Under the pieces are notes generated by a model. It saw only the letters and a list, made by a program, of their open reading frames with translations. It did no database searches and was not told the origin of the DNA. From NCBI RefSeq assembly GCF_002088945.1, contig NZ_NCSU01000008.1, positions 157,994 through 221,993 on the forward strand: a stretch of 64,000 nucleotides of DNA, read 5' to 3'. Made by a program: the position numbers and the translations under genes. The stretch's first letter is position 1; each line of letters begins with the position of its first letter. This stretch comes from Henriciella pelagia. GTDB lineage: Bacteria > Pseudomonadota > Alphaproteobacteria > Caulobacterales > Hyphomonadaceae. This document shows, in pieces, positions 16,671-24,261 of the stretch.

Positions 16671-18310
16671 GCCGGTTCGCTGATGTCAGCGGGCTCAAGC
16701 GCCGGTTTTCCGAGGATCATGTCGGCAGCCTTTTCAGCGATCATGATGGTCGGGGCATTTGTATTGCCGCCAATCAGCGTCGGCATGACCGATGCGTCGA
16801 CGACGCGCAATCCTTCGACACCCCGGACGCGCAACTCGCCGTCGAGCGGATCGGCGTCATGTATGCCCATGCTGACCGTGCCGACAGGGTGGTAGATCGT
16901 CTCGCCGGTCTCGCGCACGAAAGCATCAATCTCATCGTCTGACTGCACGCCGGGCCCCGGCATGAATTCATCGCCGCGAAAGTCTGAAAAGGCGTCCTGA
17001 GCGGCGATCTCACGGCTGATCTTCACGCCTTCGCGCATCGCGCGGCGATCTTCCTCTGTGGCAAGGTAGTTCGGATCGATCAGCGGATGGTCGAACGGAT
17101 CATTGCTGGCGAGGGTGATGGTGCCGCGGCTTTCCGGCCTCAGCTGGCAGGCATGGATGGTGAAGCCGTCACTTTTTACCTGGGTTCGGCCATGATCGAC
17201 CATCATGGCATTCACATAGTGCAGCTGCAGGTCCGGGCGGTCGAGGCCTTCGCGCGATTTCAGGAAGGCGCCGGCCTGCAGGAAGTTATCGCGTCCCGGT
17301 CCCTGCTTGCGAAGCATGTAATTGAGCCCGACCGCGATTTTCTTCAGGCCGGCCTGTTTTGAATAGGCCGACAGCTTTTGGGTCATCCGGTGAATGACCG
17401 TCACGTCGAGATGGTCCTGCAGGTTGCGGCCGATATTGGGGCTGTTTGCGATGACGGGAATGTCGTGGGCGCGAAGTTCGTCTGCCGGCCCGATCCCGGA
17501 CAGTTTCAGGAGCTGCGGGGACTGGACCGCACCGGCGCACACGATCACCTCTTGCGAGGCTTCTATGGTCTCGGCCTGCGCGCCACGCTGTGCAATGGTT
17601 TCGACGCCGTGCACGCGCCCGCCGCGAAGCAGGATGCGGCTGACGAGGGCAGTGGACAGGACGGTGAGGTTTGCGCGTTCCTTCAGAACGGGCCGCAGGA
17701 AAGCAGCCGCGGCGCTCCACCGTTCGCCGTCATTGATGGTCCGCTGGTAGCGACCGACGCCTTCCTGCTGGCTGGCGTTAAAATCGCTCGTCCTCGCATG
17801 ACCAGCCTGTTCTCCTGCTTCAATGAATGCATTATAACACACTGAATCGAGTGGGCTTTCTTCGACAATGAGCGGCCCGTCCGCGCCATGATGAGGGGTG
17901 GCTCCGCCTTGATAATTCTCGGAGCGGCGGAAGTAGGGCAACACTTCGCTATAGCCCCAGCCGCGCAGGCCGGACTGACGCCACTGGTCGTAGTCGCGCG
18001 GATGGCCACGGATGTAGATCATGCCATTGATGGCTGAAGATCCGCCCCAGCCCTTGCCGCGTGGCCACCAGAGTTCACGTGCATTCATGTGGGCCTGGGG
18101 CGTGGTGTAGAAGCCCCAATTGTGCGGATTGGCGTCCTTGATGAGGCTGCCGACGCCGGCGGGCATGCGGACCATCAGCCCGTCGGCTTTTCCCCCCGCT
18201 TCGATAAGACAGACGGACACTGCCGGGTCAGCGCTGAGGCGGTTGGCGAGGACGCAACCTGCACTGCCCGCACCGACGATCACATAGTCATATCCTGTGG
18301 GTTTGCTCAT
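16667..18310 (-). CDS. GMC-family FAD oxidoreductase (choline/alcohol dehydrogenase-like)
   Basis: A 547-residue GMC flavoenzyme. The N-terminal dinucleotide fold is YDYVIVGAGSAGCVLANRLS followed by the acidic VCLIEAGG. GMC signature 1 is WPRGKGWGGSSAINGMIYIRG (about 84-104), signature 2 is VCAGAVQSPQLLKLSGIGPA, and the C-terminus holds the catalytic pair region IYHPVGTVSMG (His) and GLRVVDASVMPTLIGGNTNAPTIMIAEKAADMI (Asn). These are standard for BetA/AlkJ-type alcohol dehydrogenases. No betaine aldehyde dehydrogenase neighbour is present, so choline is not implied; a primary-alcohol substrate is equally likely. Confidence 0.92.
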   Translation of the reverse strand: MSKPTGYDYVIVGAGSAGCVLANRLSADPAVSVCLIEAGGKADGLMVRMPAGVGSLIKDANPHNWGFYTTPQAHMNARELWWPRGKGWGGSSAINGMIYIRGHPRDYDQWRQSGLRGWGYSEVLPYFRRSENYQGGATPHHGADGPLIVEESPLDSVCYNAFIEAGEQAGHARTSDFNASQQEGVGRYQRTINDGERWSAAAAFLRPVLKERANLTVLSTALVSRILLRGGRVHGVETIAQRGAQAETIEASQEVIVCAGAVQSPQLLKLSGIGPADELRAHDIPVIANSPNIGRNLQDHLDVTVIHRMTQKLSAYSKQAGLKKIAVGLNYMLRKQGPGRDNFLQAGAFLKSREGLDRPDLQLHYVNAMMVDHGRTQVKSDGFTIHACQLRPESRGTITLASNDPFDHPLIDPNYLATEEDRRAMREGVKISREIAAQDAFSDFRGDEFMPGPGVQSDDEIDAFVRETGETIYHPVGTVSMGIHDADPLDGELRVRGVEGLRVVDASVMPTLIGGNTNAPTIMIAEKAADMILGKPALEPADISEPA

Positions 18311-18336
18311 AGTCCGCTATTCCGCCCGTGATTCTT

Positions 18337-19065
18337 ATGCTTCTTTTATACCGGTCGATAGTGTCAGCTTTATCCAAAGCTTCAACCTTTTATGAACCCA
18401 CACAGCCTAGTTTCACCCTGTACGGTGGGCGTTCATTCCTGCCGATTCGGCGAGATTGGGAGGGGCGCTTGCAAGCTCTTTCGAAGAAAGTGTCCAGTAT
18501 TCGGATCCGCAGCGACCTGCAAAAGGATCGCCGACGCAATGCGCGCGTCAGCATCGCCTTGAGCGGTCGGTTCCTGTCCGGCGACAATGAAGACCATAGC
18601 CTGCTGACCCGTAATATTTCCTGCGGCGGGGCAGACCTCATCGCCAATGTACGGCCGACCGCCGGCGCGCCGCTCATCTGCTATTTCGAGGACCTCGGCC
18701 GACTTGAGGCTGAATTTGTGCGCGCGACCGAGGAAGGCTTTGCTGTCCGGTTCAACCTGACCAGCCGCAAACGCGACAAGGTCGCCGACAGGCTTACCTG
18801 GCTTGCCAATTACAAACAGCTCGGTCTTGAAGATGAGCGGGTCGCGCCTCGTTATGCTGGCGGTGGCCCTGCCATGGTGACGCGCGCCAATGGGCGTGTC
18901 CTTCAGTGTCGAACGGTGGACATCTCCCTGACAGGTGCCGCTTTCGAAGGTGACGGACCAGCGCCGCCGATCGGTGAGATCGTTTCGGTCGGCAATCTCC
19001 AGGGGGAAGTCGTCCGGACACTGCGAAACGGGTTTGCGATCCGTTACCTGCCCAAGGGCGCCTAG
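18337..19065 (+). CDS. Tandem PilZ-domain protein
   Basis: About 242 residues with two PilZ domains, the c-di-GMP receptor fold. Domain 1 begins with a KDRRRNARVSI arginine cluster (RxxxR) and NISCGGAD (Asn in place of Asp in DxSxxG). Domain 2 has both motifs intact: DERVAPRY and VDISLTGAAF. Domain 2 is thus the better c-di-GMP binding candidate. The start is uncertain: ATG 18337 is annotated, but GGGAGGGG (18459-18466) just before an in-frame TTG at 18471 (LQALSKKV) would give a shorter, wholly soluble protein that begins close to domain 1. c-di-GMP control fits a holdfast-forming organism, but no direct partner is adjacent. Confidence 0.82.
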   Translation: MLLLYRSIVSALSKASTFYEPTQPSFTLYGGRSFLPIRRDWEGRLQALSKKVSSIRIRSDLQKDRRRNARVSIALSGRFLSGDNEDHSLLTRNISCGGADLIANVRPTAGAPLICYFEDLGRLEAEFVRATEEGFAVRFNLTSRKRDKVADRLTWLANYKQLGLEDERVAPRYAGGGPAMVTRANGRVLQCRTVDISLTGAAFEGDGPAPPIGEIVSVGNLQGEVVRTLRNGFAIRYLPKGA

Positions 19066-19140
19066 GCGCGAACTTACGACATTGTGACTTGAACGAGGCA
19101 GGTTTCCTAGCCATCTGAACCGTGACAGTCTGGAGGCCCC

Positions 19141-19944
19141 ATGGTCGAAAATCCCGATATTGGCGCGCCGCCGCCACCATGGAAACGTCTGCGCTTTGAG
19201 GCCAAGGCGGCCGCCGCCGATGAGCCTGCACTCGCCAGCTATATTGATGCGGCCATCCTCTCGCACGACACGATCTGCCGGGCACTGGCGTTCCATCTTG
19301 CAGAAAAGCTGGCCGGTCCGGAAATGGGCGCGCAGCAATTCCGGCACATTATCGCATCCGCCTATGATCACGACCACGCCCTGGTCGAGGCGGCCGAAAT
19401 GGACATGCAGGCCGTGCTTGAGCGCGATCCGGCATGCCGCGGAATGCTGCAGCCTTTCCTGTTCTTCAAAGGATTTCTCGCGCTCCAGACGCAACGCGTG
19501 GCCAACCGCCTGTGGCGCGAGGGCCGCGAGACGCTCGCCTTCCATTTCCAGTCGCGTTCCAGCGAACTGTTCGGCGTCGACATCCATCCTGCCGTGAAGA
19601 TGGGCAGGGGCATCATGCTCGACCACGCCACCAATATCACCATCGGTGAAACGGCTGTCGTTGGCGACGGCTGCTCCATCCTGCAGGGCGTCACGCTTGG
19701 CGGTACCGGCAAGGAAGTTGGTGACCGACATCCCAAGATCGGACGCGGCGTGCTCGTATCGGTCGGCGCGAAGGTGCTGGGCAACATTACGGTTGGCGAC
19801 GAAGCCAAGATCGCTGCCGGCAGCGTCGTCCTGAAAGATGTGCCGGCGCATACGACCGTGGCCGGCGTTCCGGCGCGTATTGTGGGCGGCGAGGCAAACA
19901 ATCCAGCCCGCAGCATGGACCAGACGATCCCGGACACCAAATAG
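19141..19944 (+). CDS. cysE: Serine O-acetyltransferase
   Basis: Transfers acetyl from acetyl-CoA to L-serine, giving O-acetylserine for cysteine synthesis. The 267-residue product has the N-terminal helical SATase domain (PPWKRLRFEAKAAAADEPALASY... DPACRGMLQPFLFFKGFLALQTQRVA) and the left-handed beta-helix hexapeptide domain with the catalytic region HPAVKMGRGIMLDHATNITIGETAVVGDGCSILQGVTLGGTGKEVGDRHP and GSVVLKDVPAHTTVAGVPARIVG. The catalytic His is in LDHATN and the second in DRHP. Sits alone after the PilZ gene with a 75-bp gap. Confidence 0.95.
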   Translation: MVENPDIGAPPPPWKRLRFEAKAAAADEPALASYIDAAILSHDTICRALAFHLAEKLAGPEMGAQQFRHIIASAYDHDHALVEAAEMDMQAVLERDPACRGMLQPFLFFKGFLALQTQRVANRLWREGRETLAFHFQSRSSELFGVDIHPAVKMGRGIMLDHATNITIGETAVVGDGCSILQGVTLGGTGKEVGDRHPKIGRGVLVSVGAKVLGNITVGDEAKIAAGSVVLKDVPAHTTVAGVPARIVGGEANNPARSMDQTIPDTK

Positions 19945-20009
19945 TCAGACTCGCTAAGCCAGGCACTTTCTTCTAGGGTCTCCCCGTCAGCAAGCAGGCG
20001 AGGTGGGAC

Positions 20010-20390
20010 ATGTGGAAATTGCTAGGTGGCTTCGGGCTGGTTACATCAAAGATCATCGCGACCTTCTTCATGGTCATCTTCCTGATGTTGCTGGGCTTTG
20101 CCTTCTTTCCGGACCTGCTGAACCGGATGGCCGACTTTACGAACTGGATCGAGGGCCAGATCCGCGACCCGAACATGGACGACAGGGGCAAATTCCTGTT
20201 CCGCACGCTGGTCAATGAGAACACGATCTTCGGTATTATCATGACGCTGATCGCGCGGGCGGTGATCGAGTTCCTGTTCTGGATATTCGGCGTGATGTGG
20301 CGCGCGGTGAACCCGCCGGAAGAGACACCGAAGCCCTCTGCTGCCAGTGCGCCTCGTTCGGATGCACCGCCGACATATTATGAGAGCTGA
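20010..20390 (+). CDS. Small membrane protein of unknown function
   Basis: 126 residues with two hydrophobic helices: about 14-34 (KIIATFFMVIFLMLLGFAFF) and about 72-94 (NTIFGIIMTLIARAVIEFLFWIFG). Between them is a soluble segment NRMADFTNWIEGQIRDPNMDDRGKFL; the tail is Pro/Ala-rich. GCGAGGTGGGAC precedes the ATG. No family recognised. Followed by the DUF3126 gene on the same strand. Confidence 0.7.
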   Translation: MWKLLGGFGLVTSKIIATFFMVIFLMLLGFAFFPDLLNRMADFTNWIEGQIRDPNMDDRGKFLFRTLVNENTIFGIIMTLIARAVIEFLFWIFGVMWRAVNPPEETPKPSAASAPRSDAPPTYYES

Positions 20391-20466
20391 GGAAAATCAG
20401 GGCTCTGGCATTTGAGCTGGACGCCAATTGCCGTAAGGCCTGTCCCGTACACGACAGGAGACAATC

Positions 20467-20673
20467 ATGGAAAAAGAAGAAATCCTGCGCCTTGAGGCGT
20501 ATCTGAAGGAAAAGCTCAATCCGGGCGTCCGTCTCGTCGCGCGCAGCCAGACGGATGATTCCGTTGAGGTGTATCTCGGCGCCGAGTTCATTGCCGTGAT
20601 CTACAAGGATGTGGATGAGGGCGAAACGTCCTACCAGTTCCAGATGACGGTGCTGGCTGAAGATTTGGGCTAG
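20467..20673 (+). CDS. DUF3126 family protein
   Basis: A 68-residue alphaproteobacterial small protein. The sequence MEKEEILRLEAYLKEKLNP, then VRLVARSQTDDSVEVYLGAEFIAVIYKD and SYQFQMTVLAEDL is the typical DUF3126 pattern. The start is well supported by a GACAGGAGACAATC site. Function unknown. A strong terminator follows 33 bp later. Confidence 0.88.
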   Translation: MEKEEILRLEAYLKEKLNPGVRLVARSQTDDSVEVYLGAEFIAVIYKDVDEGETSYQFQMTVLAEDLG

Positions 20674-20705
20674 CGCGCTCGATTACATCGACAGTTCCCA
20701 ACAAA

Positions 20706-20738
20706 AAACGGGCGGTCCTTCTGACCGCCCGTTTCTTC
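20706..20738. terminator. Rho-independent terminator after DUF3126
   Basis: A perfect 12-bp stem, AAACGGGCGGTC (20706-20717) with GACCGCCCGTTT (20723-20734), and loop CTTCT. Poly-A before and T-rich sequence after make it usable in both directions, also ending phoH transcripts (stop at 20768). Confidence 0.9.
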
Positions 20739-20767
20739 ATGCTTGCCTTTCCCGCTGGGTGAAAAGC

Positions 20768-21568
20768 CTAGAGAACGTCGAGCATCTCCGCGACGAGCGG
20801 GTGGCGGACAATGTCCTGGCCTTCAAGGTAGACCACTTCAGCATCCGAAAGCCCCTGAAGCTTTTCAGCCGCCTGGGCGAGGCCGGACAGGTGCGGGAGC
20901 AGATCAGATTGTGCCGGGTCGCCGGTCACCGCCATGGTCGAGTGCCAGCCCAGCCGCGTGAGCAGCATCTTGAGCTGCGTGTAGGTGCAGTTTTGCGCCT
21001 CATCAATGACGACGAAGGCATTATTAAGGGTGCGCCCGCGCATGAACCCGATCGGGGCGATCTCGATCAGGCCTTCGCCCATCATGTGCTTGAGCTGTTG
21101 TGGCGAGAGCCGGTCTGCGAGCGCGTCATAGAGCGGCCGTAGGTAAGGCGCGAGCTTGTCTTCCATCGCGCCTGGAAGGAAGCCGATCTGCTCGCCAGCC
21201 TCGACGGCGGGGCGGGACAGGATGATCCGCGCGACCTTTCCTTTCTGTAGTGCCTCGACGGCCTTGCAAATGGCGAGATAGGTCTTGCCCGTGCCGGCCG
21301 GGCCGAGGGCGCAGACGAGGGACTTTGTTTCGAGCGCCGTCATCAGGCGTGCCTGGTTCTCAGATCTCGGTTTGACGGTTTTCTGGTAACGCTGTTCGCG
21401 CGGTGTATTCGGATTGCGGACCTTGTCAGCATCATCTGGATGCCAGCCGCCCTGAATTGCGTAGAGCCTTGCTTCGTTTCTCGATTTACCCCCCATTTCC
21501 TCCAGGAAGCCCATGGCTTCCAATTCGGCATTCGCTTTCTGGCGCTTGGCAGAGGCTCTTTTACCCAT
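20768..21568 (-). CDS. phoH: PhoH-family ATPase
   Basis: 266 residues, the short PhoH form. The N-terminal 60 residues are charged (MGKRASAKRQKANAELEAMG...). The ATPase core has Walker A LGPAGTGKTYLA, VARIILSRPAVEAGEQIGFLPG, Walker B NAFVVIDEAQNCT and the sensor-like VTGDPAQSDL. PhoH proteins are related to SF1 helicases and are linked to phosphate stress or RNA metabolism. The ribosome site AAAGGAG (21578-21584) precedes ATG 21568. A rho-independent terminator facing this gene ends only 24 bp upstream of the ATG (see leader entry), leaving no room for a promoter in between. This is not the longer PhoH that neighbours ybeY. Confidence 0.92.
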   Translation of the reverse strand: MGKRASAKRQKANAELEAMGFLEEMGGKSRNEARLYAIQGGWHPDDADKVRNPNTPREQRYQKTVKPRSENQARLMTALETKSLVCALGPAGTGKTYLAICKAVEALQKGKVARIILSRPAVEAGEQIGFLPGAMEDKLAPYLRPLYDALADRLSPQQLKHMMGEGLIEIAPIGFMRGRTLNNAFVVIDEAQNCTYTQLKMLLTRLGWHSTMAVTGDPAQSDLLPHLSGLAQAAEKLQGLSDAEVVYLEGQDIVRHPLVAEMLDVL

Positions 21569-21591
21569 GTGAGGATCTCCTTTTTGGGTAC

Positions 21592-21622
21592 AAAAAAACC
21601 GCCGGGCAGAATTGCCGGGCGG
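21592..21622 (-). terminator. Rho-independent terminator immediately upstream of phoH
   Basis: Read on the minus strand: a 10-bp GC stem with one mismatch (21613-21622 with 21599-21608), a 4-nt loop and a run of seven U (21592-21598). The phoH ribosome site starts 8 nt after the U-run. Confidence 0.8.
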
Positions 21623-21742
21623 CTACGAAAAAGCGGGAGAGGGAAGCTTCGGCCCTTTTACAAAGGCCGGGGGGTATTTCTGGCAGAGATGGTCTGAACA
21701 CCATCGGTACTTGCCTCCCGAATCTCTCGACCATTAGAGATT
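21592..21742 (-). ncRNA. Structured phoH leader RNA / possible transcriptional attenuator or small RNA
   Basis: About 150 nt between a CtrA-like box and phoH, read on the minus strand. Inverted repeats in order: AATCTCT/AGAGATT (21721-21727 with 21736-21742), GGCA/TGCC (21682-21685 with 21712-21715) enclosing GATGGT/ACCATC (21688-21693 with 21700-21705), CGGCC/GGCCG (21650-21654 with 21665-21669), and the terminator at 21592-21622. No coding frame is apparent. Because no promoter fits between the terminator and phoH, read-through is needed to express phoH. I cannot assign it to a known riboswitch class. Confidence 0.55.
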
Positions 21743-21747
21743 ACCAA

Positions 21748-21766
21748 GGTTAATGCGCGCTTAACC
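21748..21766. promoter_or_regulatory. Palindromic CtrA-type binding site
   Basis: GGTTAA-N7-TTAACC is a perfect 6-bp inverted repeat with 7-nt spacing and contains the full CtrA consensus TTAA-N7-TTAA. It lies between the divergent phoH leader and gamma-carbonic-anhydrase gene and could serve either. CtrA is the cell-cycle master regulator in Caulobacterales; binding here is inferred from sequence only. Confidence 0.65.
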
Positions 21767-21812
21767 AGTCAGGCTGCGTAAGAAATTTTAGTGACACGGA
21801 AGGACCAGAAAT

Positions 21813-22346
21813 ATGGCACTCTATGAACTCGATGGCGTCAAACCGAGCACACCGCAGAGCGGCAAGTACTGGGTCGCCGAAAACGCCACGGTTCTCGGCA
21901 ATGTGATTCTGCGCGAGAATGCGAGCGTCTGGTTCAATGCGGTGCTGCGCGGCGACAATGACCCGATCGAGATCGGCGAAGACTCCAACATTCAGGATGG
22001 CAGCGTCCTGCACACCGATCTTGGCGTTCCGCTGACCATCGGAAAGAAGGTAACCGTTGGGCATATGGTGATGCTGCACGGGTGCACGATTGGCGACGGG
22101 ACACTGATTGGCATCGGCTCAACCATCCTGAACCGGGCGAAGATTGGCAGGAACTGCATTATCGGGGCACATTCACTGATCCCCGAAGGCAAGGAGATTC
22201 CTGACAATTCGCTGGTCATGGGCGCGCCGGGAAAGGTCGTCCGGCAGCTTGATGAGGGTGCTGCTCAGATGATCGCCGCGTCGGCGCAGGTCTATGTCGA
22301 CAACTGGAAGCGCTTCAGCAAAGGGCTGAAGCGAATCGACGGCTAG
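21813..22346 (+). CDS. Gamma-carbonic anhydrase family protein
   Basis: 177 residues forming a left-handed beta-helix of the gamma-CA/YrdA group. Zinc-ligand histidines are in SVLHTDLG and in VGHMVMLHG, followed by [22 protein letters not shown] and [15 protein letters not shown]. This family binds zinc or iron; some members hydrate CO2, others have no known activity. A GGAAGGACC site precedes ATG 21813. The stop overlaps the convergent PAS_5 gene by 4 bp. Confidence 0.92.
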   Translation: MALYELDGVKPSTPQSGKYWVAENATVLGNVILRENASVWFNAVLRGDNDPIEIGEDSNIQDGSVLHTDLGVPLTIGKKVTVGHMVMLHGCTIGDGTLIGIGSTILNRAKIGRNCIIGAHSLIPEGKEIPDNSLVMGAPGKVVRQLDEGAAQMIAASAQVYVDNWKRFSKGLKRIDG

Positions 22347-22897
22347 TCGATATCGTTGCTGGCCACCAGCTTGAGGTGTGGTTCCGGTTTCCCGCTGTCG
22401 GGCGGGAAGAGGGCGGTTACACGGTGGCGCCAGACAGGCCGGCCACGCAGGAACATCTCTCCGCCGAGCGTCTGATAGAGGCCGAGAATGCGCGCGCCGC
22501 CATCCTTGTGAGGCGGCTTGGCGAGCGGTGCCAGGATGAGTTCCAGGTCAACGCGCTCGCCCGTCAGCGACTCCCCACGGCCGCGGACCACGCCTGGCAG
22601 GCGTTCTTCAAGGATCGATTTGAGAAAGAGTTCCAGCATGGCCCGGTCATGCCCGGCCCAGAAGTTCAGGAAGTTGTGATCTGTTAGCTGGCGGCCAAGA
22701 GAGGCCTGGATCTGCTCGCCAGCTGTCCGGAAAACCCAGTCGCTGTCCCCGGCATCCTGAATCACGAAAAGACGTGAAACGAGATCTGGATGATCGCGTG
22801 TGGCGGGCGCGGCGGAACCGTCCGTGTGTACGGCGTTCATGCGCTGCCAGGCGGTCAGCAGGGTCTGGCTGTTCGGGTGAAGCGTGCGGTCCAGCAT
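22343..22897 (-). CDS. PAS_5-domain protein
   Basis: 184 residues matching the alphaproteobacterial single-PAS (PAS_5, DUF1457-like) proteins. Typical segments are [57 protein letters not shown], a linker with [18 protein letters not shown], and [10 protein letters not shown]. There is no output domain, so it is probably a stand-alone sensor or adaptor. I chose ATG 22895-22897 (MLDRTLHP...) since upstream in-frame sequence is low-complexity and unlike the family. Divergent from the Cys/Gly-rich secreted protein gene. Confidence 0.8.
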   Translation of the reverse strand: MLDRTLHPNSQTLLTAWQRMNAVHTDGSAAPATRDHPDLVSRLFVIQDAGDSDWVFRTAGEQIQASLGRQLTDHNFLNFWAGHDRAMLELFLKSILEERLPGVVRGRGESLTGERVDLELILAPLAKPPHKDGGARILGLYQTLGGEMFLRGRPVWRHRVTALFPPDSGKPEPHLKLVASNDID

Positions 22898-23096
22898 TCC
22901 GGTTTGGTCACTCTTATACTTATTACTGTAGGCACAGCGTGCGCCTGGTTCGAGACGGCCGTCGCAAGGCGCGGGCCAGACGCTTCCCAACACCCGAGAG
23001 GCGTATTCCTTGCCGGTCTGGGACATTTTTCGCGGGTCACGCGAGCTGCGGCATGGAACGTGCTTCTTGAGAGGCGAAGAGCCACGGAGACACGTC

Positions 23097-24059
23097 ATGC
23101 GCGTTTCAACACGATACACATTCATCGCCGGCGCGGGTATCGCAGCCATTATTGCCCTCACGGCCGCAGCGACTGCAGGAGGCGGCAAAGGCAGCTGCAA
23201 TGGCTGTAATGCGCCGCCGCCACCGCCGCCGAGCTATAATCCCAATAATGGATCGCCTTGCTGTACCGGCGGGCGAAACCACGGCGTATTTGTCCCAGGC
23301 GTCAATGTCGCCGGACCGAATATCTCGATTGGCGGCAGCAATGTGAATGTCGGTGGTGGCACACTGAACTTCTCGGCCCAGACCAATCTCAATGTTTCGG
23401 CAGCGGCGTCGGCGAGTTCCGAAGTGGTAGCTTATGCAGGCGGCGGTGGCGGCTTCAGCGGCCCTGCGCCTGTCGGCATGACCGCCATCGACAATCTGAA
23501 TGTCGTCGGCGGGGAAGAGTATTATACTGAGAAAGTCGTCGAGCAGGTGCCGACCATTGAAGAATACTGTGTCGATGAGATCAGCTACAAGACGTCCTGG
23601 CGCGCGGTTCAGGCGGTCTGTATTGATGATACCGGCTCGCCACATCCAGCGTCTCAGGTCGATGGCGGCCAGTCCATCGCTTCGGGCTTTTCTGGCGAGA
23701 TCTACCGCTGTGTGGCCGGATCGCGCCTCCAGGTCACGATCGGGTCTGTGACGGATGGCAAGGCCAGCTTCGATCAGGGCCAGTCCATGGCCTGCGCCAA
23801 GGGTGAAGCGCTAGTCTTCAAGCCTGGCGGCCAGCTGTCTTGCGCACCGCAAAAACCACAGCGCGACTGCAATGAGCGCTCACTGCTGCGTCGGCACGGT
23901 CCGGGCATCAAGGTGTTCGAGGGACGCCACGCTGAGAAGGTGTGTGTGCCGCAGCAGCGCACGGTCATGAAATCAGTGACGCGCGAAGTCCAGAAGGTTC
24001 GCGCGACCGCTGGCGGCTCGATGGTCTTCGATGGCGGCGTGGGCCAGGGCGTTTACTAG
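23097..24059 (+). CDS. Secreted Cys/Gly-rich protein of unknown function
   Basis: 320 residues with an N-terminal signal (MRVSTRYTFIAGAGIAAIIALTAAATAGG). The mature N-terminus is Cys- and Pro-rich (GSCNGCNAPPPPPPSYNP... PCCTGG). Next comes a repeat-like glycine/asparagine/valine region (VNVAGPNISIGGSNVNVGGGTLNFSAQTNLNVSA) with beta-solenoid or curli-like character. The C-terminal half has spaced cysteines (EEYCVDE, QAVCIDD, YRCVAG, MACAKG, LSCAP, RDCNE, KVCVP), suggesting disulphides. No family recognised; surface or cell-wall location is inferred. ATG 23097 follows CACGGAGAC. A terminator follows. Confidence 0.75.
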   Translation: MRVSTRYTFIAGAGIAAIIALTAAATAGGGKGSCNGCNAPPPPPPSYNPNNGSPCCTGGRNHGVFVPGVNVAGPNISIGGSNVNVGGGTLNFSAQTNLNVSAAASASSEVVAYAGGGGGFSGPAPVGMTAIDNLNVVGGEEYYTEKVVEQVPTIEEYCVDEISYKTSWRAVQAVCIDDTGSPHPASQVDGGQSIASGFSGEIYRCVAGSRLQVTIGSVTDGKASFDQGQSMACAKGEALVFKPGGQLSCAPQKPQRDCNERSLLRRHGPGIKVFEGRHAEKVCVPQQRTVMKSVTREVQKVRATAGGSMVFDGGVGQGVY

Positions 24060-24094
24060 GACAGACGTCGAACCGTAATGAATACAGCAGGAAG

Positions 24095-24117
24095 GCCCCG
24101 CCATGCGCGGGGCTTTT
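24095..24117 (+). terminator. Rho-independent terminator
   Basis: Perfect 7-bp stem GCCCCGC/GCGGGGC (24095-24101 with 24107-24113) with a 5-nt loop and a TTTT tail, 35 bp after the secreted-protein gene. Confidence 0.85.
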
Positions 24118-24261
24118 CTTTTGGTGTCACAGATTGTTCGCCTGAATATTTGCGGTGTTGCCGCTTTACCACGTTGCATCCATGCATGGCGTTGGTAGGC
24201 CTTAAGGAGCGCGTGATTCGCGCCAGAAAAAAATAATCCACGGATTCAGGAGACGTGAGAC

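Noticed and set aside
18433..19851. Long minus-strand open frame of 472 codons
   Set aside because: Antisense to the PilZ and cysE genes, which have clear domain motifs; the opposite frame is a product of GC-rich codon use.
22898..23200. A longer N-terminus for the PAS_5 protein
   Set aside because: The extra residues are Ala/Pro-rich, unlike the family, and run over the promoter and start of the divergent gene; ATG 22897 gives the normal length.
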